Positions 24,157 through 36,087 of a stretch of DNA of 62,092 nt are shown here, one piece after another. Numbering within the stretch: position 1 is the stretch's first letter; each line of letters starts with the position of its first letter. A program made the translations under genes and the position numbers. Below the pieces are notes generated by a model. That model was not told the origin of the DNA, searched no databases, and saw only the letters and a program-made list of their open reading frames with translations. The DNA lies in contig ML210299.1 of NCBI GenBank assembly GCA_004369085.1, forward strand, positions 14,019-76,110, in the 5' to 3' direction. This DNA is from Coprinopsis marcescibilis. Its lineage: Eukaryota; Basidiomycota; Agaricomycetes; Agaricales; Psathyrellaceae.

Positions 24157-27100
24157 ATGAGCGACAACGTACCGCAGTTCCTCAAAGGGCACAGACGATG
24201 TGAGTATCTAACCAAGTTGATCCGTTGGCGATCAGTGCTAACCTTAGACAGTCCAAACTGCGGACTATGTCAAGATTTCCAGCGATTCCACACCAAAGAT
24301 TGCAGAGAAGTCAGATGAGACACTCGCCTGTGAATGTCATAAAAGTGGTGGGAGGAATCTTATTGTATGCATCGATGGGACGGCAAACCAGTTTGGCGAT
24401 ATGGTGCGTGTTCTCTGTCTGGCTAGTCTCTCACACGTTTGACGCCGTAAGCCAGAACACCAACGTTATCGAGCTCTATAACCTCATCCTCAAAGGTGCA
24501 AAATTCAATCAGAAGACTTGGTACAACAGTGGGATTGGATCATACGCGAGGCCGCATTGGAGGTCGATCAACTACTACGCGCAAATTATTTACCACAAGA
24601 TAGACCTCGCAATCGCCTGGTAAGTTTGTCTTCTCCCTTGACTCTCTTCTTGAGCTAACTAATACACAGGGACTTTGAGCGAACGGTACAGGGTGCCTAT
24701 CGATGGCTCTCGGACAACTACGAGGAGGGGGACTGCATCTTCCTGTTTGGTACGCAATTCTTTCAAAGACTGGCTTGGCGCAGACAACTGATGGCGAGAG
24801 CATGTACAGGCTTCTCTCGTGGTGCATTCCAAGTCCGAGTTCTATCTGCCATGATACAAAAGGTGTGTCGGTTTGAGTCTTTCGATTCTAAAATCCAACT
24901 AAACACCACCAGATCGGACTCATCTACAAAGGAAACGAACTTCAAATACCATTGTGGGTCCAAAATCATTCCGCCTCTCTCGCCTTTGATTCTGATGATA
25001 TTATGTACTTGAATAGCGCCTACGAGCTTTACGCTGACCCCAAGACTGATCTGGTGGATACAACGCAAATTGGAAGGATTGGCCAAAACGTATCGAAGGC
25101 GGAAAGGTTTAAGAGGGCCTTCTCTCATCCGGACGTGAAGGTTCACTTTGTTGGGGCGTGGTGCGTTCTTTGATAGAAATCTGTCGTCAAAGGTTCGCTG
25201 AAGAAGATTAATACTTCAGGGAAACTGTTTCTTCGATCGGCATGGCGAGCGGCAAGCATTCCCTCCCCGGTACCACCGAGGGGATGACTCACGTCTGTTA
25301 TTTCCGCCATGCACTCGCACTTGATGAGAGGAGAGTAAAGTTCCTCCCCGAATACGCATGGGGCGGATCACACTCGGCCCCCACACAGGCAGTGTAAGCG
25401 CTCCGACTTCGTACGATGGTCGAAGGCTGACATCAGTCCCCAGAGAAATGAAGAATGTCAGTCCCACCACGAACATCAAAACAGAGGTACCTCCTCATAC
25501 TCTCGAAGTGTGGTTTGCAGGTACCCATTCCGATATGTAAGCGGGGTTTCTTAGTGATTCCGTTGATACATCACCTAATGCTCACAAAAGAGGAGGAGGA
25601 AACAAGCAGAATGTTGGTCTGGATCGCAGCAGACCTCCATTACGTTGGATGGTGTCCGAGGCTCAGGCTGTCGGGCTCAGAACGTCCGAGTTCAAGAGGG
25701 AGCTCTCGTCCGATGAGCAGATGGATCTTCAAGAGTCCCTGAAGGGGTACTGGCACCTCTTTGAGTTGTTGCCCTTTAGGAGGTTGACCTTCAGTCGACG
25801 TTTGCAGGAGCAGGGAGGCAAGGCGGTCACGTATAAGTGAGTTACTTGTTGCTCGGTTTCGCTTAGAGGTCTTACGTTCGACTGGTTTCAGACCTCATCT
25901 TTGGGGAAGCCGAAAGATACACAGTGGTCAGAAGATTCACAGCTCGTTCGTGCTCGCCGATCGAAGGAGCGACTATATTCCTAAAGCTCGCCCGCCGCGG
26001 GATGGGCAGTATGGAAGCGACAATGACCCCGACGCGGATAAGAGGTTCTGGGAGGAGCTGCGCAGAGATGGTCTTGCCAATACACATGGGTGGCTGGAGA
26101 TCGATTTGTTCGAGTATGCTAGAACGGTTATGGCAAGGTTCGTCGCTGGAGCTGATGTATTAACTCTTCTTTCTCAAATTTCCGAATTCGGTGAGCTGCC
26201 TTCCGTTTCATGCATGTTGTCGATTATTGACACACTTTCCAGAGAATGGACCTCAGGCTGTATACGCGGCCGTCTTCGAAATCATCAAGGATGAGAACCG
26301 TATCCAATATTTCGAGCGCCCGATGTCAGAGAGCTGCAAATTCAAACTTGTAGCTCACACAATGAAGCTTATTCCGGAGCATGCATTGCTCGACATTGAG
26401 CGTGTACCACTCCCAGAGGCACAGACATTCTTGGTTGACTTCCTCCACAAGGGGAGAGAAGACCATAAATGGGTTGCCCAGCGGTTCTTGAGGCACTATA
26501 CCGATCGTAAGTCCCCTCTGTTGGAATACTGTCCGGTACTCACGATCGCTACAGTCTGCGTCCTTGAGCTCAAAGGTCACACCCGCTCCGTCCAATCCGT
26601 ATCTATCTCTCGTGATGGATTCCGCATCGTCTCTGGATCCAGGGATAAGACAATTCGGATATGGGACGCCATCAAAGGGTCGTCAATTGGAGAGGCGATA
26701 AAAGGGCACAGGGCGGAGATCAACTCTGTCGCGTTTTCAGCTGATGGGAGAAGGGTGTTCTCTGCATCGAATGATGGGACGATCGCGATGTGGGATTCAA
26801 GAACTGGAGAAGAAGCCGCGCTACCACTTCGGGGACACACATATTGGGTTCAGACAATCGCTGTTTCGGCTGATGGTACGAAAATTGTGTCGGGCTCGTC
26901 GGATAGGACGATTCGTATCTGGGATGCTTTTACAGGGGAGCCGGTCACACCTCCATTGAAGGCTCATACAGATGGGGTTTTGTCTGTAGCCATCTCGCTC
27001 GACGGTACTCACATCATCTCTGGTGGAGCAGACGAGGTAATTTATGTGTGGGATGCAGCAACGGGAGAACCGGTTTTGCCTCCTCTCAAGGGTCACTCCA

Positions 27101-27468
27101 GTTGGGTCCAGGCTGTAGCCATTTCGTCTGATGGGACGAAAGTGGCCTCGGGTTCGGCTGATGGGACAGTCCGACGCTGGAATCTGGGCACTGGAGAACA
27201 GATTGGACAGCCATTGAGGGGACATAGTGACGGGATCAGGTCTGTGGCATTCTCGCCGGACGGAAGTCGGATCGTGTCAGCTTCCTGGGACCGCACGATT
27301 CGGATATGGGATGTAGAAACTGGGAAGGAGGCTGGGGCGCCGCTAAAGGGTCACACGAACTCTGTGTTGTCCGTCGCGATATCCATGGATGGGAGACGAA
27401 TAATCTCGGGCTCTATGGATGGGACAATCAGGGTATGGGATGGTGAACTTGCATTTGGGAGACATTAG
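24157..27468 (+). CDS. DUF2235 hydrolase-like domain fused to a seven-repeat WD40 propeller, 888 aa
   Basis: Thirteen exons (24157-24199, 24252-24403, 24456-24619, 24670-24749, 24810-24862, 24913-24953, 25017-25160, 25220-25393, 25444-25536, 25591-25836, 25892-26190, 26243-26506, 26555-27468) join in frame. The N-terminal ~450 residues match DUF2235, an alpha/beta-hydrolase fold related to bacterial Tle1 phospholipase effectors: LIVCIDGTANQFGD, the nucleophile-elbow motif GFSRGAF near residue 147, NELQIPFAYELY, VHFVGAWETVSS and THSDIGGGN near 312. A helical region (about 450-583) resembling linkers of fungal WD40 receptors follows. Then come seven repeats of 43 residues each, ending close to the stop, enough to close one propeller. 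There is no NACHT or NB-ARC ATPase. No signal peptide is seen, so it is probably cytosolic. Substrate and partner are unknown. Confidence 0.9.
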
Positions 27469-27570
27469 ATGCGGAGAAGGATGGGTAAAATATGCTGTAG
27501 ATATTCACTAATGTATATATATATCACTATATAACGATATGAACCGACCTTTCTGCCGCCTGTAAGACAG

Positions 27571-29974
27571 TTATCGCCCCCGGGACCAATCTTCGGCAAT
27601 CAACTCTGCTGCTCTCTCTGCTAAAATATACACGGGGACCTGTGTATGTCCACTCGAAGGCTTGGGCTATATTCAAGCGTCAGACAAAGAATCCAAGGAT
27701 GATTTGGAGTATGTTCACTCACAATAACTGAGGCATCAACCACCCTCAACCCCTCGAGCCCTTTTACCTTCAGATCAGGGGTTACCACACCATCACGAGA
27801 AGACCGAGGCGACATGGATGCAGTACCAACTCCGTGCAGGCCCGCTGATGCTTGCTGTCGCACAGCGACCACCCACTCATTACGCGGCAGCACGTCTGGA
27901 TCAGGATAAGTTGGGGCTCCCAAGACATTCGCCCAGCCTGGAGTGCTGGTGAAACGCTTGACCAAGCGTATCCCTTCCGCTAACACGTCGAGGTCCAGCT
28001 GACTTTGCAGATATCCCGGTTGCAGAATTATTTCGTCAAATGGACTTTTAGATCGAAGTTTTACGGATCCCACTAGACGACGACATTCAAGATTTAAGGA
28101 TTAAGATATAAATTGAAGACCCACCCGATGTCGGCTGAAGAAGTACAGCCAGGCCCCCAATCATTGACAATCCCGGATAAGCCTTGTAACATAAGCGTAA
28201 ATTGAAGTCGAGATAGGTATCGAAGCTCAGAAGGACGAACCAGTTCCATAGGAATATGCTCTATATGCGGTGTGTAGGATCCGGATGATGGATCTTGCCT
28301 CCCATTCCACACTGAAGAGTTAGATGGGATTCGAGCAAGTAGCAGGTGGTTCGCGTTGAATACTTGACCAATGAATGGACCACTCCTCGATGTCGTCCAC
28401 TGCTGCATGGCCGAGACCGGGTCAATGCTATTGGCATAGAGCGTGGAGTGAGAAGAGAGTGGAGCTGTATATAGAGGAAGTCACTTACGGTGGGGTAGCG
28501 TTGGCAGTTGGGAGGTAGGTTACGGCAAGATTAACATGATCAGCAAAATTACGACCGACGTCGGGAAGATTGTGAATAGTCCTGATACCCAAAGCATTGA
28601 GTTCCCTTGTATCACCGATTCCAGAATTGAGCAGGATTTGTGGAGATCCCAGGACGCCTGCAGAGAGGATTACTTCGTTGTTTGCGGTTATCGTCCTCAA
28701 GATACGACCTAACAATTGGATCGTGAGCGGCCCATGCAATCGGGATAACTAAACGAGTCCCAAAATATGACAATGGGCGGTGTATACTCACGTTCGGCCC
28801 TGTTTCCGATCTCTATTGAGTTTATTCTGTTTGTCTTCGACTCTCGACCGGCTGAAAGGACACGAGTGACGAATGTGTTGAGGAGGATTGTCAGATTGGG
28901 GCGCGCCCTGACGCTTGCATTTAGGTATCCAGTGGCTGCACTACTTCGTTCACCGTTGCCTATTGTTGTCTGAAGAAACCCTGAGATTAAAGCGGCAAGT
29001 TTAACAGTTGAAAAACTCGAAGAGGTGGATGTTACGCACCAAGCCCAATGGGTCTCCCCGAGTTATAATCTCTATTAAAGCTAAATTCGTTTTGCGCCTG
29101 CACCGACTCCAAGGCAAGGCGATCGAGAAGGGTATGCGGTGCGCCTTGGACACTAACTTGGAGCGTTCCAGAGTATCCATGAAATTCGGGATTGAATTCT
29201 CCAGTTACATTCCTGCTATTAGGGGCAGTAGTAAACCTCTCGTTCTGCGGGTAATTATTATTATTGGCGAAGATGGTCACCTCAAAAATCAACTACTAAC
29301 TTTGCGGATATATTTCCATAAGTTATTCCATCTCCAGCCATCGTCACCTGTCAGACGCGCCCATCGATTGTAGTCGTCGGCTGCACCTCTAGTGTACGCC
29401 ATTCCGTCTGTACGAGTTAAAAGACGCAAATATTAGAGATATATCCATTGGAGAGACTCAGTAGGGGACTTACTAACTGAGCTCCCCCCTCCCAAAACAT
29501 GGCCCCTCTGGAAATCAATGCTCCGACCGCCGAGTGAGGCAATAGGCGCCGTGGTGGTGTTCCACTCGTATGTCTTTGGGATCTGCAGCATGAAACCGGG
29601 AACCTGTAAATCAAGAACGCCTTCATTACTGAATGGGTCGGAAGGCGAAGCCGTATCAGTCAGCCATAGGAAATAAGCGGATGTCAAACACACTCACTCC
29701 GTCCCTGCTTCGATTAGAAGGACATTGAATCTATGGTTCTCAGACAGGCGGCTGGCGACGGTCGCGCCTCCAGGCCCGGCTAAAAGGAAACGACCTGTTG
29801 TGAGTGACGCCATATAACGACTCCAGTCAACTCACAGCCAACAACGATGAAGTCAAACGAAGCCCTGGACGAAAGCTGCGACGGATTCTGGAGTACTACA
29901 GATACTGAGGTTCCGATGTGGATAGCCAGAAGGCATAGCGAGAGGGAGATGAAGCTGGAGACTCCCTTCGTCAT
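27571..29974 (-). CDS. GMC oxidoreductase (aryl-alcohol-oxidase-like), secreted, multi-exon
   Basis: An FAD-dependent enzyme of the glucose-methanol-choline family, which oxidises alcohols or sugars and usually yields H2O2 for lignocellulose attack. A signal peptide starts at 29974 (SSFISLSLCLLAIHIGTSV). The nucleotide-binding motif VVGSGPGGATVASRL is formed by joining exons 29974-29836 and 29779-29698. Then follow LLIEAGT, RGHVLGGGSSVNGMAYTRG, EVILSAGVLGSPQILLNSGIG (GMC signature 2) and VTPDLKVKGLEGLRVVDAS. The first active-site His lies in AGLHGVGT. The second appears only if the last exon starts after the AG near 27670, giving SSGHTQVPVY, so the longer frame through 27621 is intronic. The stop is at 27571. 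The frame is continuous wherever I traced it, so the gene appears functional. A decayed paralogue lies upstream. Confidence 0.9.
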
Positions 29975-31026
29975 GGTGAGTACAGTAAGGTAATGATGTG
30001 GGTCTAGTAAACTCTATTATTCGCTGGTAACTGGAGAGTTTATATTGAATTGACCGTTCCCCGGCCAAATCGCAAGGGATCAGAAGCACATGCCAACCCT
30101 CGATGTAAAGTTGTGTCATCATCTGCGCGAATTCTGGTTCCTATCTGCCATTTGACGTATCCGCTTCACCCGCCGCGTGTAAGCCTGTTCGATGGCCCGA
30201 TCCCTTCAAGATATCCCCGAAGGTGGTACTCTTCGCCTTCCAAACGCCGTGATGCGTATTTCACTACACAGCTGCATCTGATATCATTATCTGCCAAGAC
30301 CGACGTTAATTTATGTACAGACAGTTCATACTTACCTACAATAGAAAGGTGAGTGAAAGACGACAGTAGTGAGAACTTAGAAGTCAATATGTCACGCAGT
30401 GCCGGGATATTCTTAGATCCCCAAAGCACCCTTGAGTCGCCACTGAACAAAAGTGTCGGAGTATTTACGACCTCCTGTAATGCCTTTGGCCACTGGACTG
30501 CTTCGTCGCAGATTCTAGCTTACCTGTATGTGCCTTAGGGATACGAAGAATTTGTAAGTATTTACTGTCAGAGCTGTGCACCAGGCACAAGGAACCTGCG
30601 GCCGGAAGATTCCACACATCTCTGATGAGGCACGTTACGACATGATAGGATGCCGATGGGCTGGCCACAGTCTGGCTCATGTTCACAACAGATGATCCCA
30701 GTCACAATTGCCGAATGACTGAAGTGGCGTTGAATGAATCGACTATGAGATAAATCAGGGAAGGACGAACCCACGCAATTTGAAGGGCCTGTCCGAATCC
30801 ATGTATGTACATACATAGGACTTATGCCTTCTACGTGGAATTCGGTGCCTGTAGTACCACCCCAGGAACGATATCTCAGCTGGACCAGTGGTTAGTCCAC
30901 TACCTCCGCCGCCACTAATCGGCGATGAACCTACCGCCCATTCCGCAAGAAGTTATGTATACATTTGGTATACATACTTACAGCAACTTGCGTACGCCAC
31001 ATCTATCTACGATTGGAAATGAGACT
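29975..31026. other. intergenic region upstream of the GMC gene
   Basis: It presumably holds the GMC promoter at the left end. Short minus-strand frames (30166-30450, 30465-30816) have no motifs I recognise. Toward 31030 the sequence passes into the C-terminal remnant of the decayed GMC paralogue, read on the minus strand. Confidence 0.4.
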
Positions 31027-31029
31027 TAC

Positions 31030-32190
31030 GGCAACTGACAAATCAGCCACCCTGAGTCCCCGAAGACCTTTGACCTTCAAGTCACACAGGGTGACAGGAC
31101 CGATATTCCTGGGCCATAAAATCGTGAAAGGATCGAGAAATAATAATTCAATAACGTTACGATATTCTCGGCCGAGAAATATCGGTAACCGATTGTTTTA
31201 ACAAAATCCATTGAGGAAATCGAAAAAGGATCGAACCCTTGATTTTGCCACAGTATCCTTGGTGGAGTATCGTAAAAGGATCGAAACAAACAATCTTTGT
31301 CTTGGGAAATCGAAAAGGGATCAAAGGTCCGATTTTGTTGCAGAAATCCACATGGAGAATCGAAATAATATCGAAGGTTTGATATTCCTGCGGGAACCCA
31401 CTTGGAGAATCGAAAATGATTGATGGCTTTGGCGAAATAATCCCACTTATTAGAACGAGAGGTGCCGCCAACTTGAATCCAGGATACTAGTACTGGCAAA
31501 TAAATGATCGCCGCGAGGTGCCTTTGAACTTACCAGTACTAGTATCCTGGATTGGCGGCACCTCTCGTTCTAAGTGGGATTATTTCGCCAAGGCCATCAA
31601 CCATTTTCGATTCTCCAGGTGGGTTCCTGCAGGAATATTGAACCTTCGATATTATTTCGACTCTCCATGTGGATTTCTGCAACAAATCGGACCTTTGATC
31701 CCTTTTCGATTTCCCAAGACAAAGATTGTTTGTTTCGATCCTTTTACGATACTCCACCAAGGATACTGTGGCAAAATCAAGGGTTCGATCCTTTTTCGAT
31801 TTCCTCAATGGATTTTGCTAAAACAATCCCTTACCGATATTTCTCGGCCGAGAATATTGTAACATTATTGAATTATTATTTCTCAATCCTTTCACGATTT
31901 TATGGCCCAGGAATATCGGTCCTGCCACCCTGTGTCAGGAGTAACTACAGTTGGAGAAAAAGGGAGGTGATATGGCCGCAGTTCCAGGTCCGTGGAGTCC
32001 AGAGACGACTCGTTGCTGGACAGCTGCTAGCCAATGGCCCTGGATAAGTTGTCCGGATCTTGGTATAGGATGTTTGCTGCTTGTGAAACATCGATATCGA
32101 GCTTGGTTTAGAGATGGGTGGGTTGAATGGCGTTCATCAAACGGAAAATTTAGCGAACTCAGGAAGTAAAGGTGGACCGTGGTGCTAGTG
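31030..32190 (-). pseudogene. decayed GMC oxidoreductase paralogue interrupted by a foldback element
   Basis: On the minus strand, 32190-31938 encodes a remnant with AAVQQRVVSGLHGPGTAAISP, matching the active-site region of the neighbouring gene (AAVRQQ/ASAGLHGVGTASMSP-type). After an 850-bp insertion, 31084-31030 continues with LKVKGLRGLRVADLSVA and a donor-like GTAAGT. Dropping the insertion and one copy of the 3-bp duplication restores continuity at PDLKVKG, so the insertion hit an exon. The N-terminal two thirds are missing or too decayed to recognise in 32200-33200. It is close enough to the intact gene to suggest tandem duplication. Confidence 0.8.
31085..31934. mobile_element. 850-bp palindromic foldback/MITE-like element with 3-bp target duplication
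   Basis: The left arm (31085 to about 31496) is the reverse complement of the right arm (about 31532-31934) with few differences, around a ~35-bp spacer. The termini are CACAGGGTG and CACCCTGTG, and the flanks carry TCA at 31082-31084 and 31935-31937. Each arm contains degenerate internal repeats of the form AATCGAAAAAGGATCGA spaced 40-50 bp. It has no coding capacity: the matching open frames on both arms are palindrome artefacts. CAC-starting termini with a 3-bp duplication fit a CACTA-like (EnSpm) non-autonomous element, but that assignment is inference. Confidence 0.88.
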
Positions 32191-33211
32191 TCAAGGGACA
32201 AGAGAATCGTACGGCAGCGGGGATTCGGCAGGTCCGGGATTGATGCCGGAGAAGATATGTGCAAGCTTGAACAGCCTGAGTATTACTTGTATGGGGCAAC
32301 AAAATCAAGGGTTTGGAGACCTTGCCCTATTGAGCATAAGGTGTATTGATTTTTTCCATTCAAGCTGGTCGCTCAAACCAAGTTCCAGTTTGTGATTCTA
32401 CTGGCGGACAGAGCGTCTATCTTCTCTATCCCCTTGAGTTTATGTTTATCAACAAGTGCCGTCACAAGGACTGCATTGGTAATAATCGTCAATGGCGTCA
32501 GAGGAGTGTACCCCAGCACACCAATGAAACCTGCAGCGGGTACTCAAGCAATACGTAACATGATCCAAGGTTGTCAATGAGCAACATATGCAGTCAGATG
32601 TTACTGGTCATTTGCACTGGATAGTAAACGAAGGACACGTGAGGCTTATTGCTGACACTTCGCGATGAATGGGGTGAATTCGATGGGTTGAGCCCCTCTG
32701 AAGATGGATGGTTGATGAGAACATACGAAGTGGTGGACCAATGACACTGGACCAGCGCTTGGTGACCGTGACGCCGCGTGACGCCTTTCGGGGGAGGGCC
32801 TTTAATTACGCTATTCTCTACAGGATATGCCAGGGCTGCAAGTGAGAGAGGGTCATGGGACTTGAAGGAGATCATATTTTGACACATCGGCAAATGGACC
32901 TTAGCGGCCGTATCAGGGGTATGAGCCATAGCTTTTAAGTTAAACCTGAGCGTTTGAAAGCGCATATGATGCCCGTCACCCGTGTGTTCCTCCGAATGAT
33001 CAGGCATCCTGGTGGCGAAATCTCGCAAAAACCCTTGCTTAGGAACGATGATTGCGAAATCTGGTGATCTGATTATCCTGATGATTACCTAGGTGTAGTA
33101 CCAGACACCGTATCGTAAAGTGCCAAGGTTCGAAGGTCATTGAAGCTTTAAGTTATAAAAATACAATAGCATTTCAAGTGAAGATGAGGTCAACCAGACG
33201 TATCTGGTATA
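32191..33211. other. stretch without a recognisable gene
   Basis: It probably contains the unrecognisable 5' part of the decayed GMC copy. A minus-strand frame at 32594-33028 (144 codons) has no motif known to me. Confidence 0.35.
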
Positions 33212-33882
33212 TCATAGGCCAGTTACACTAGCTGGATTTAGATTTCCGATGTCAGTCAAAGTTGCAGCTGATTCGATTTTCTTGTTTCCGTCCAGCGTCT
33301 TCGGACCCCAGGTCGCTGTCAGGTACCAGTAACTTTGCCACCCGGAGCACCAGCCGAATCCCATATAAGTTGTTAGGATATGGGGTGACCGTGGGTTGGT
33401 GGTTACAGAAGTCTGGATACAATCCGTCGGAACGCCAGGCCAGCACACACACGTTTGACAAAAGGAAGAATAGTAGATAGAGGTATAGTAAGAGGACCAG
33501 TTAGGATAGGGCATCCACGATGTGATTGTTTCTCTGCCTGCATTGCGGCAGCGGACTATCCAGGTTGGGTAAGGGTGAGCACACGAGCTCGTAAGGGTCG
33601 GTGGCTCAAGAGGACATGTCAGGACCGGGAAGGGATCCTCTTTGATCGGGAAGTGGACTGCGAAGCGAGCATAAATGGCGGAAAGTGAGCTCAAGAATGC
33701 GACCTACGCAATGAGGGTATGAAGCTTGGCTGAGTGACTTGTTTGTTACGCTGCTTCAGTGAATTTGGTGCAGCTGTCATGACGGAAGGCGCAGCCTCTA
33801 CCACGTGGTGGGTTGAAAGGACTGGATGTGCAAGTATATGTAGTGGGAAGGCGACAGCAAAAAAGAAAAGGAGTAAGTTCAT
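33212..33882 (-). CDS. putative secreted aromatic/Cys-containing hypothetical protein
   Basis: An ATG at 33882 opens a clear signal peptide (LLLFFFAVAFPLHILAHP) followed by a VVEAAPSVMTAAPNS stretch. A second open segment ends at 33212 and is rich in Trp, Tyr and Cys (SFCQTCVCWPGVPTDC, GFGWCSGWQSYWYL). A GT-AG intron from the CGTAAC donor near 33760 to the acceptor before 33655 would join them in frame, giving a protein of roughly 190 aa. I do not recognise the family. Fragments with similar HP-x-AxxSI/VMTAxP strings recur in the duplicated units at 34790-35050 and 37540-37690. Exon limits are uncertain. Confidence 0.42.
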
Positions 33883-34209
33883 TTTGCTTGACTAAGATGC
33901 CCTAGCTGCGAAGCAGGGGATTGTGATGTGGAGGTGGGCGTACATCATGCCTACCTCGGGAGTACATAAATATGTTCTTGGCCACGGATAAGCGAAATTG
34001 CTCCGACAAGGGTTTCACGGTGAGATTCTTCTTTCTGAGGAGGCAAAAGAAGCCCAAGTGCGTAGATCCTAACTGGGCGTCATACTATATAGTCACACAA
34101 CGTACCGTTTCTATTGAAGCTGCGGAGAGTCACGAGTTGGTCAATTGTCGCTGCTTAGTCTTGCTATACAAATCACCAAGCTCTCGAGTTTGGTGATACT
34201 TTATAGAGA

Positions 34210-34480
34210 TCAATGGCAAGATATATAGAAATTCCACTCTCCTTTGAAGGTTGCCGAATTCCAATCCGTCACGAAGATCATAGCCGTACATCCCTGCATA
34301 TCGTCCACAGTGCCAGTGGGAGCGACCGCTCTGTTAGACCACCATGCGTCGCCCCATCCCGGGGAGAAGGGACAAATTCTACACCCCGACACAGTCAATC
34401 TCCAAGTCGCGCTATCTAACGTCCTTGCGGTGCACCCACATTTCCAGATCACGGGGAACGCAGGATAGCATAGACACTCT
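34210..34480 (-). pseudogene. remnant of a small Cys-rich secreted-type gene
   Basis: The minus-strand frame reads WKCGCTARTLDSATWRL and GWGDAWWSNRAVAPTG. Related but stop-broken sequence occurs at about 36640-36940 (LKCGCTDALRQLGCATDL) and 39640-39800. The recurring order suggests an exon of a duplicated gene that has decayed in each unit. No start or signal peptide can be assigned. Confidence 0.4.
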
Positions 34481-35997
34481 TTGCATCATTATGAGGTCGA
34501 GATGGTCTCTTTCCAGCTGCAAAGTGTGCTAGTAAGGTGGGTGTTGTAGTCGTGAGAATTGTCCGATTAGATTAGATTCTGTGTGGCTATGCTACACTGG
34601 ATGCAGCCGATACGCGCCGAGACTCTGGAATATGCACCGAACGTTGCTTCCGACGCTATCGCGAGGCTGCTCGACGCGACACCGAGCCTACCGTTAGCCA
34701 CGCAGCCCGAGAGGAGCCAGACGGCCTACTCCAGCGTTTTTTGGTCGTCAGGGACCTGTCAGGGCGGCAGCAAATTCGGACGAGGCCAATCAGGAATGCA
34801 GGATGGGGAGCTCTGTGGACAGGTGGATGGGAGACTCACTGGAAAGACAGCGAATTTGATTACCTGAACCTAGATTAAGATAATCACAAAGTCCATGTGT
34901 AAGTGACTTCCAAAGGAAAGGAAGTGGATCTGGTACTAAATCGTACTCAGTGAAGGGCGTTGGAAGCGCTGTTATGATAGAAGGTGCGGCTGTAAAAGCT
35001 TCGCTTTCCGCCAATGGATGGGAGAAGGCCTTGAAAAAAGGGATAGCCATCGACTGGAAGAAGTGCTTGGAGTTGGATGAGAGCCATTATGCATGGGGGT
35101 GAACGATTGTTGGCCAAGAAAGCGATCTATCTGAGTCTGAGGAACAGCTTCATGAGCAGGCCTGGCCCTCTTATACGCTGAATGACGATTTCCACTCATA
35201 TAGCTGTGATTATCAATATCCGAGAGGATTTACCAGGACTTACAGAAGGCTGCTGAACAGGATCGAGGCTCAGATGAACCGCCGGATACTCCGGAGAGTT
35301 CATGTTACTCCGAGTCCAATGAATTGCAGAAGACGGGAAGATCAAGAACCTCAAAAAGATTGCTCAGCAGGCTTGGGTCGATGCCGACACGACGGGGAGT
35401 ACTCAGAGGGAAAGAGAATCACAGAAGTGGCGAATCTTGTGATCAAATCACCGACGTCCGGAAAGGTAGAGAGGGTGGTTTGATTAGGTGGTATCCGTTT
35501 TGAGCTGATAGAGTATGATCTGAGCGGAAGTCTTTTCACTTGTTTAGCTAGCTTGAAGAAGAACTTTACTGATTCGCAACATCAAGATTCACTCCTTCTG
35601 CGCTAATCATTGGTTACAAAGCATGTTGAGATACCATGTTGATGCCGACATTGTTTGATATGACTACAGATTTCAATGCCCCTGCCAAACAGGGTCACAG
35701 ACGGAATAGAGCCAAGCCTTACAAAAAACTCTGTAACTCCATGTCAGGGTATCTATAGCCCAAAGAAGTAGAAAATTGTGACTGGGACCGGGTAATGACC
35801 TTCACTTTCGTTGTCTACCTGGCGATATGGATGAAATTAGACTTGCAGAACGGTCGAAAATTGAAAGGTCAGTACCAGAGCCTCAAATAAGCTTCCGGGA
35901 GTAGCTGCTTCCGGACACTGAGTTTCCGAAAATGGAATTTTGTTTCAGGGTTCATGCGTGATCTTCGCTCGCAGTTAAAAAAAACCTAGGTCTGTAC

Positions 35998-36004
35998 TAT
36001 ATAA
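35998..36004 (+). promoter_or_regulatory. TATA box of secreted protein gene 1
   Basis: TATATAA lies 90 bp upstream of the ATG, at the same spacing as in the copy at 38678. Confidence 0.7.
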
Positions 36005-36087
36005 GGTGTCTAGCTGTAGGTAACTAAAACTCCAGTTCAGACTTCAACTCTCATTCTCTCAACTTTATCAACTCCCAAGCGCACATA

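Noticed and set aside
31077..31862. Matching ORFs on opposite strands at 31077-31499 and 31518-31862
   Set aside because: They are the same sequence read from the two arms of the palindrome and contain only repeat-derived residues.
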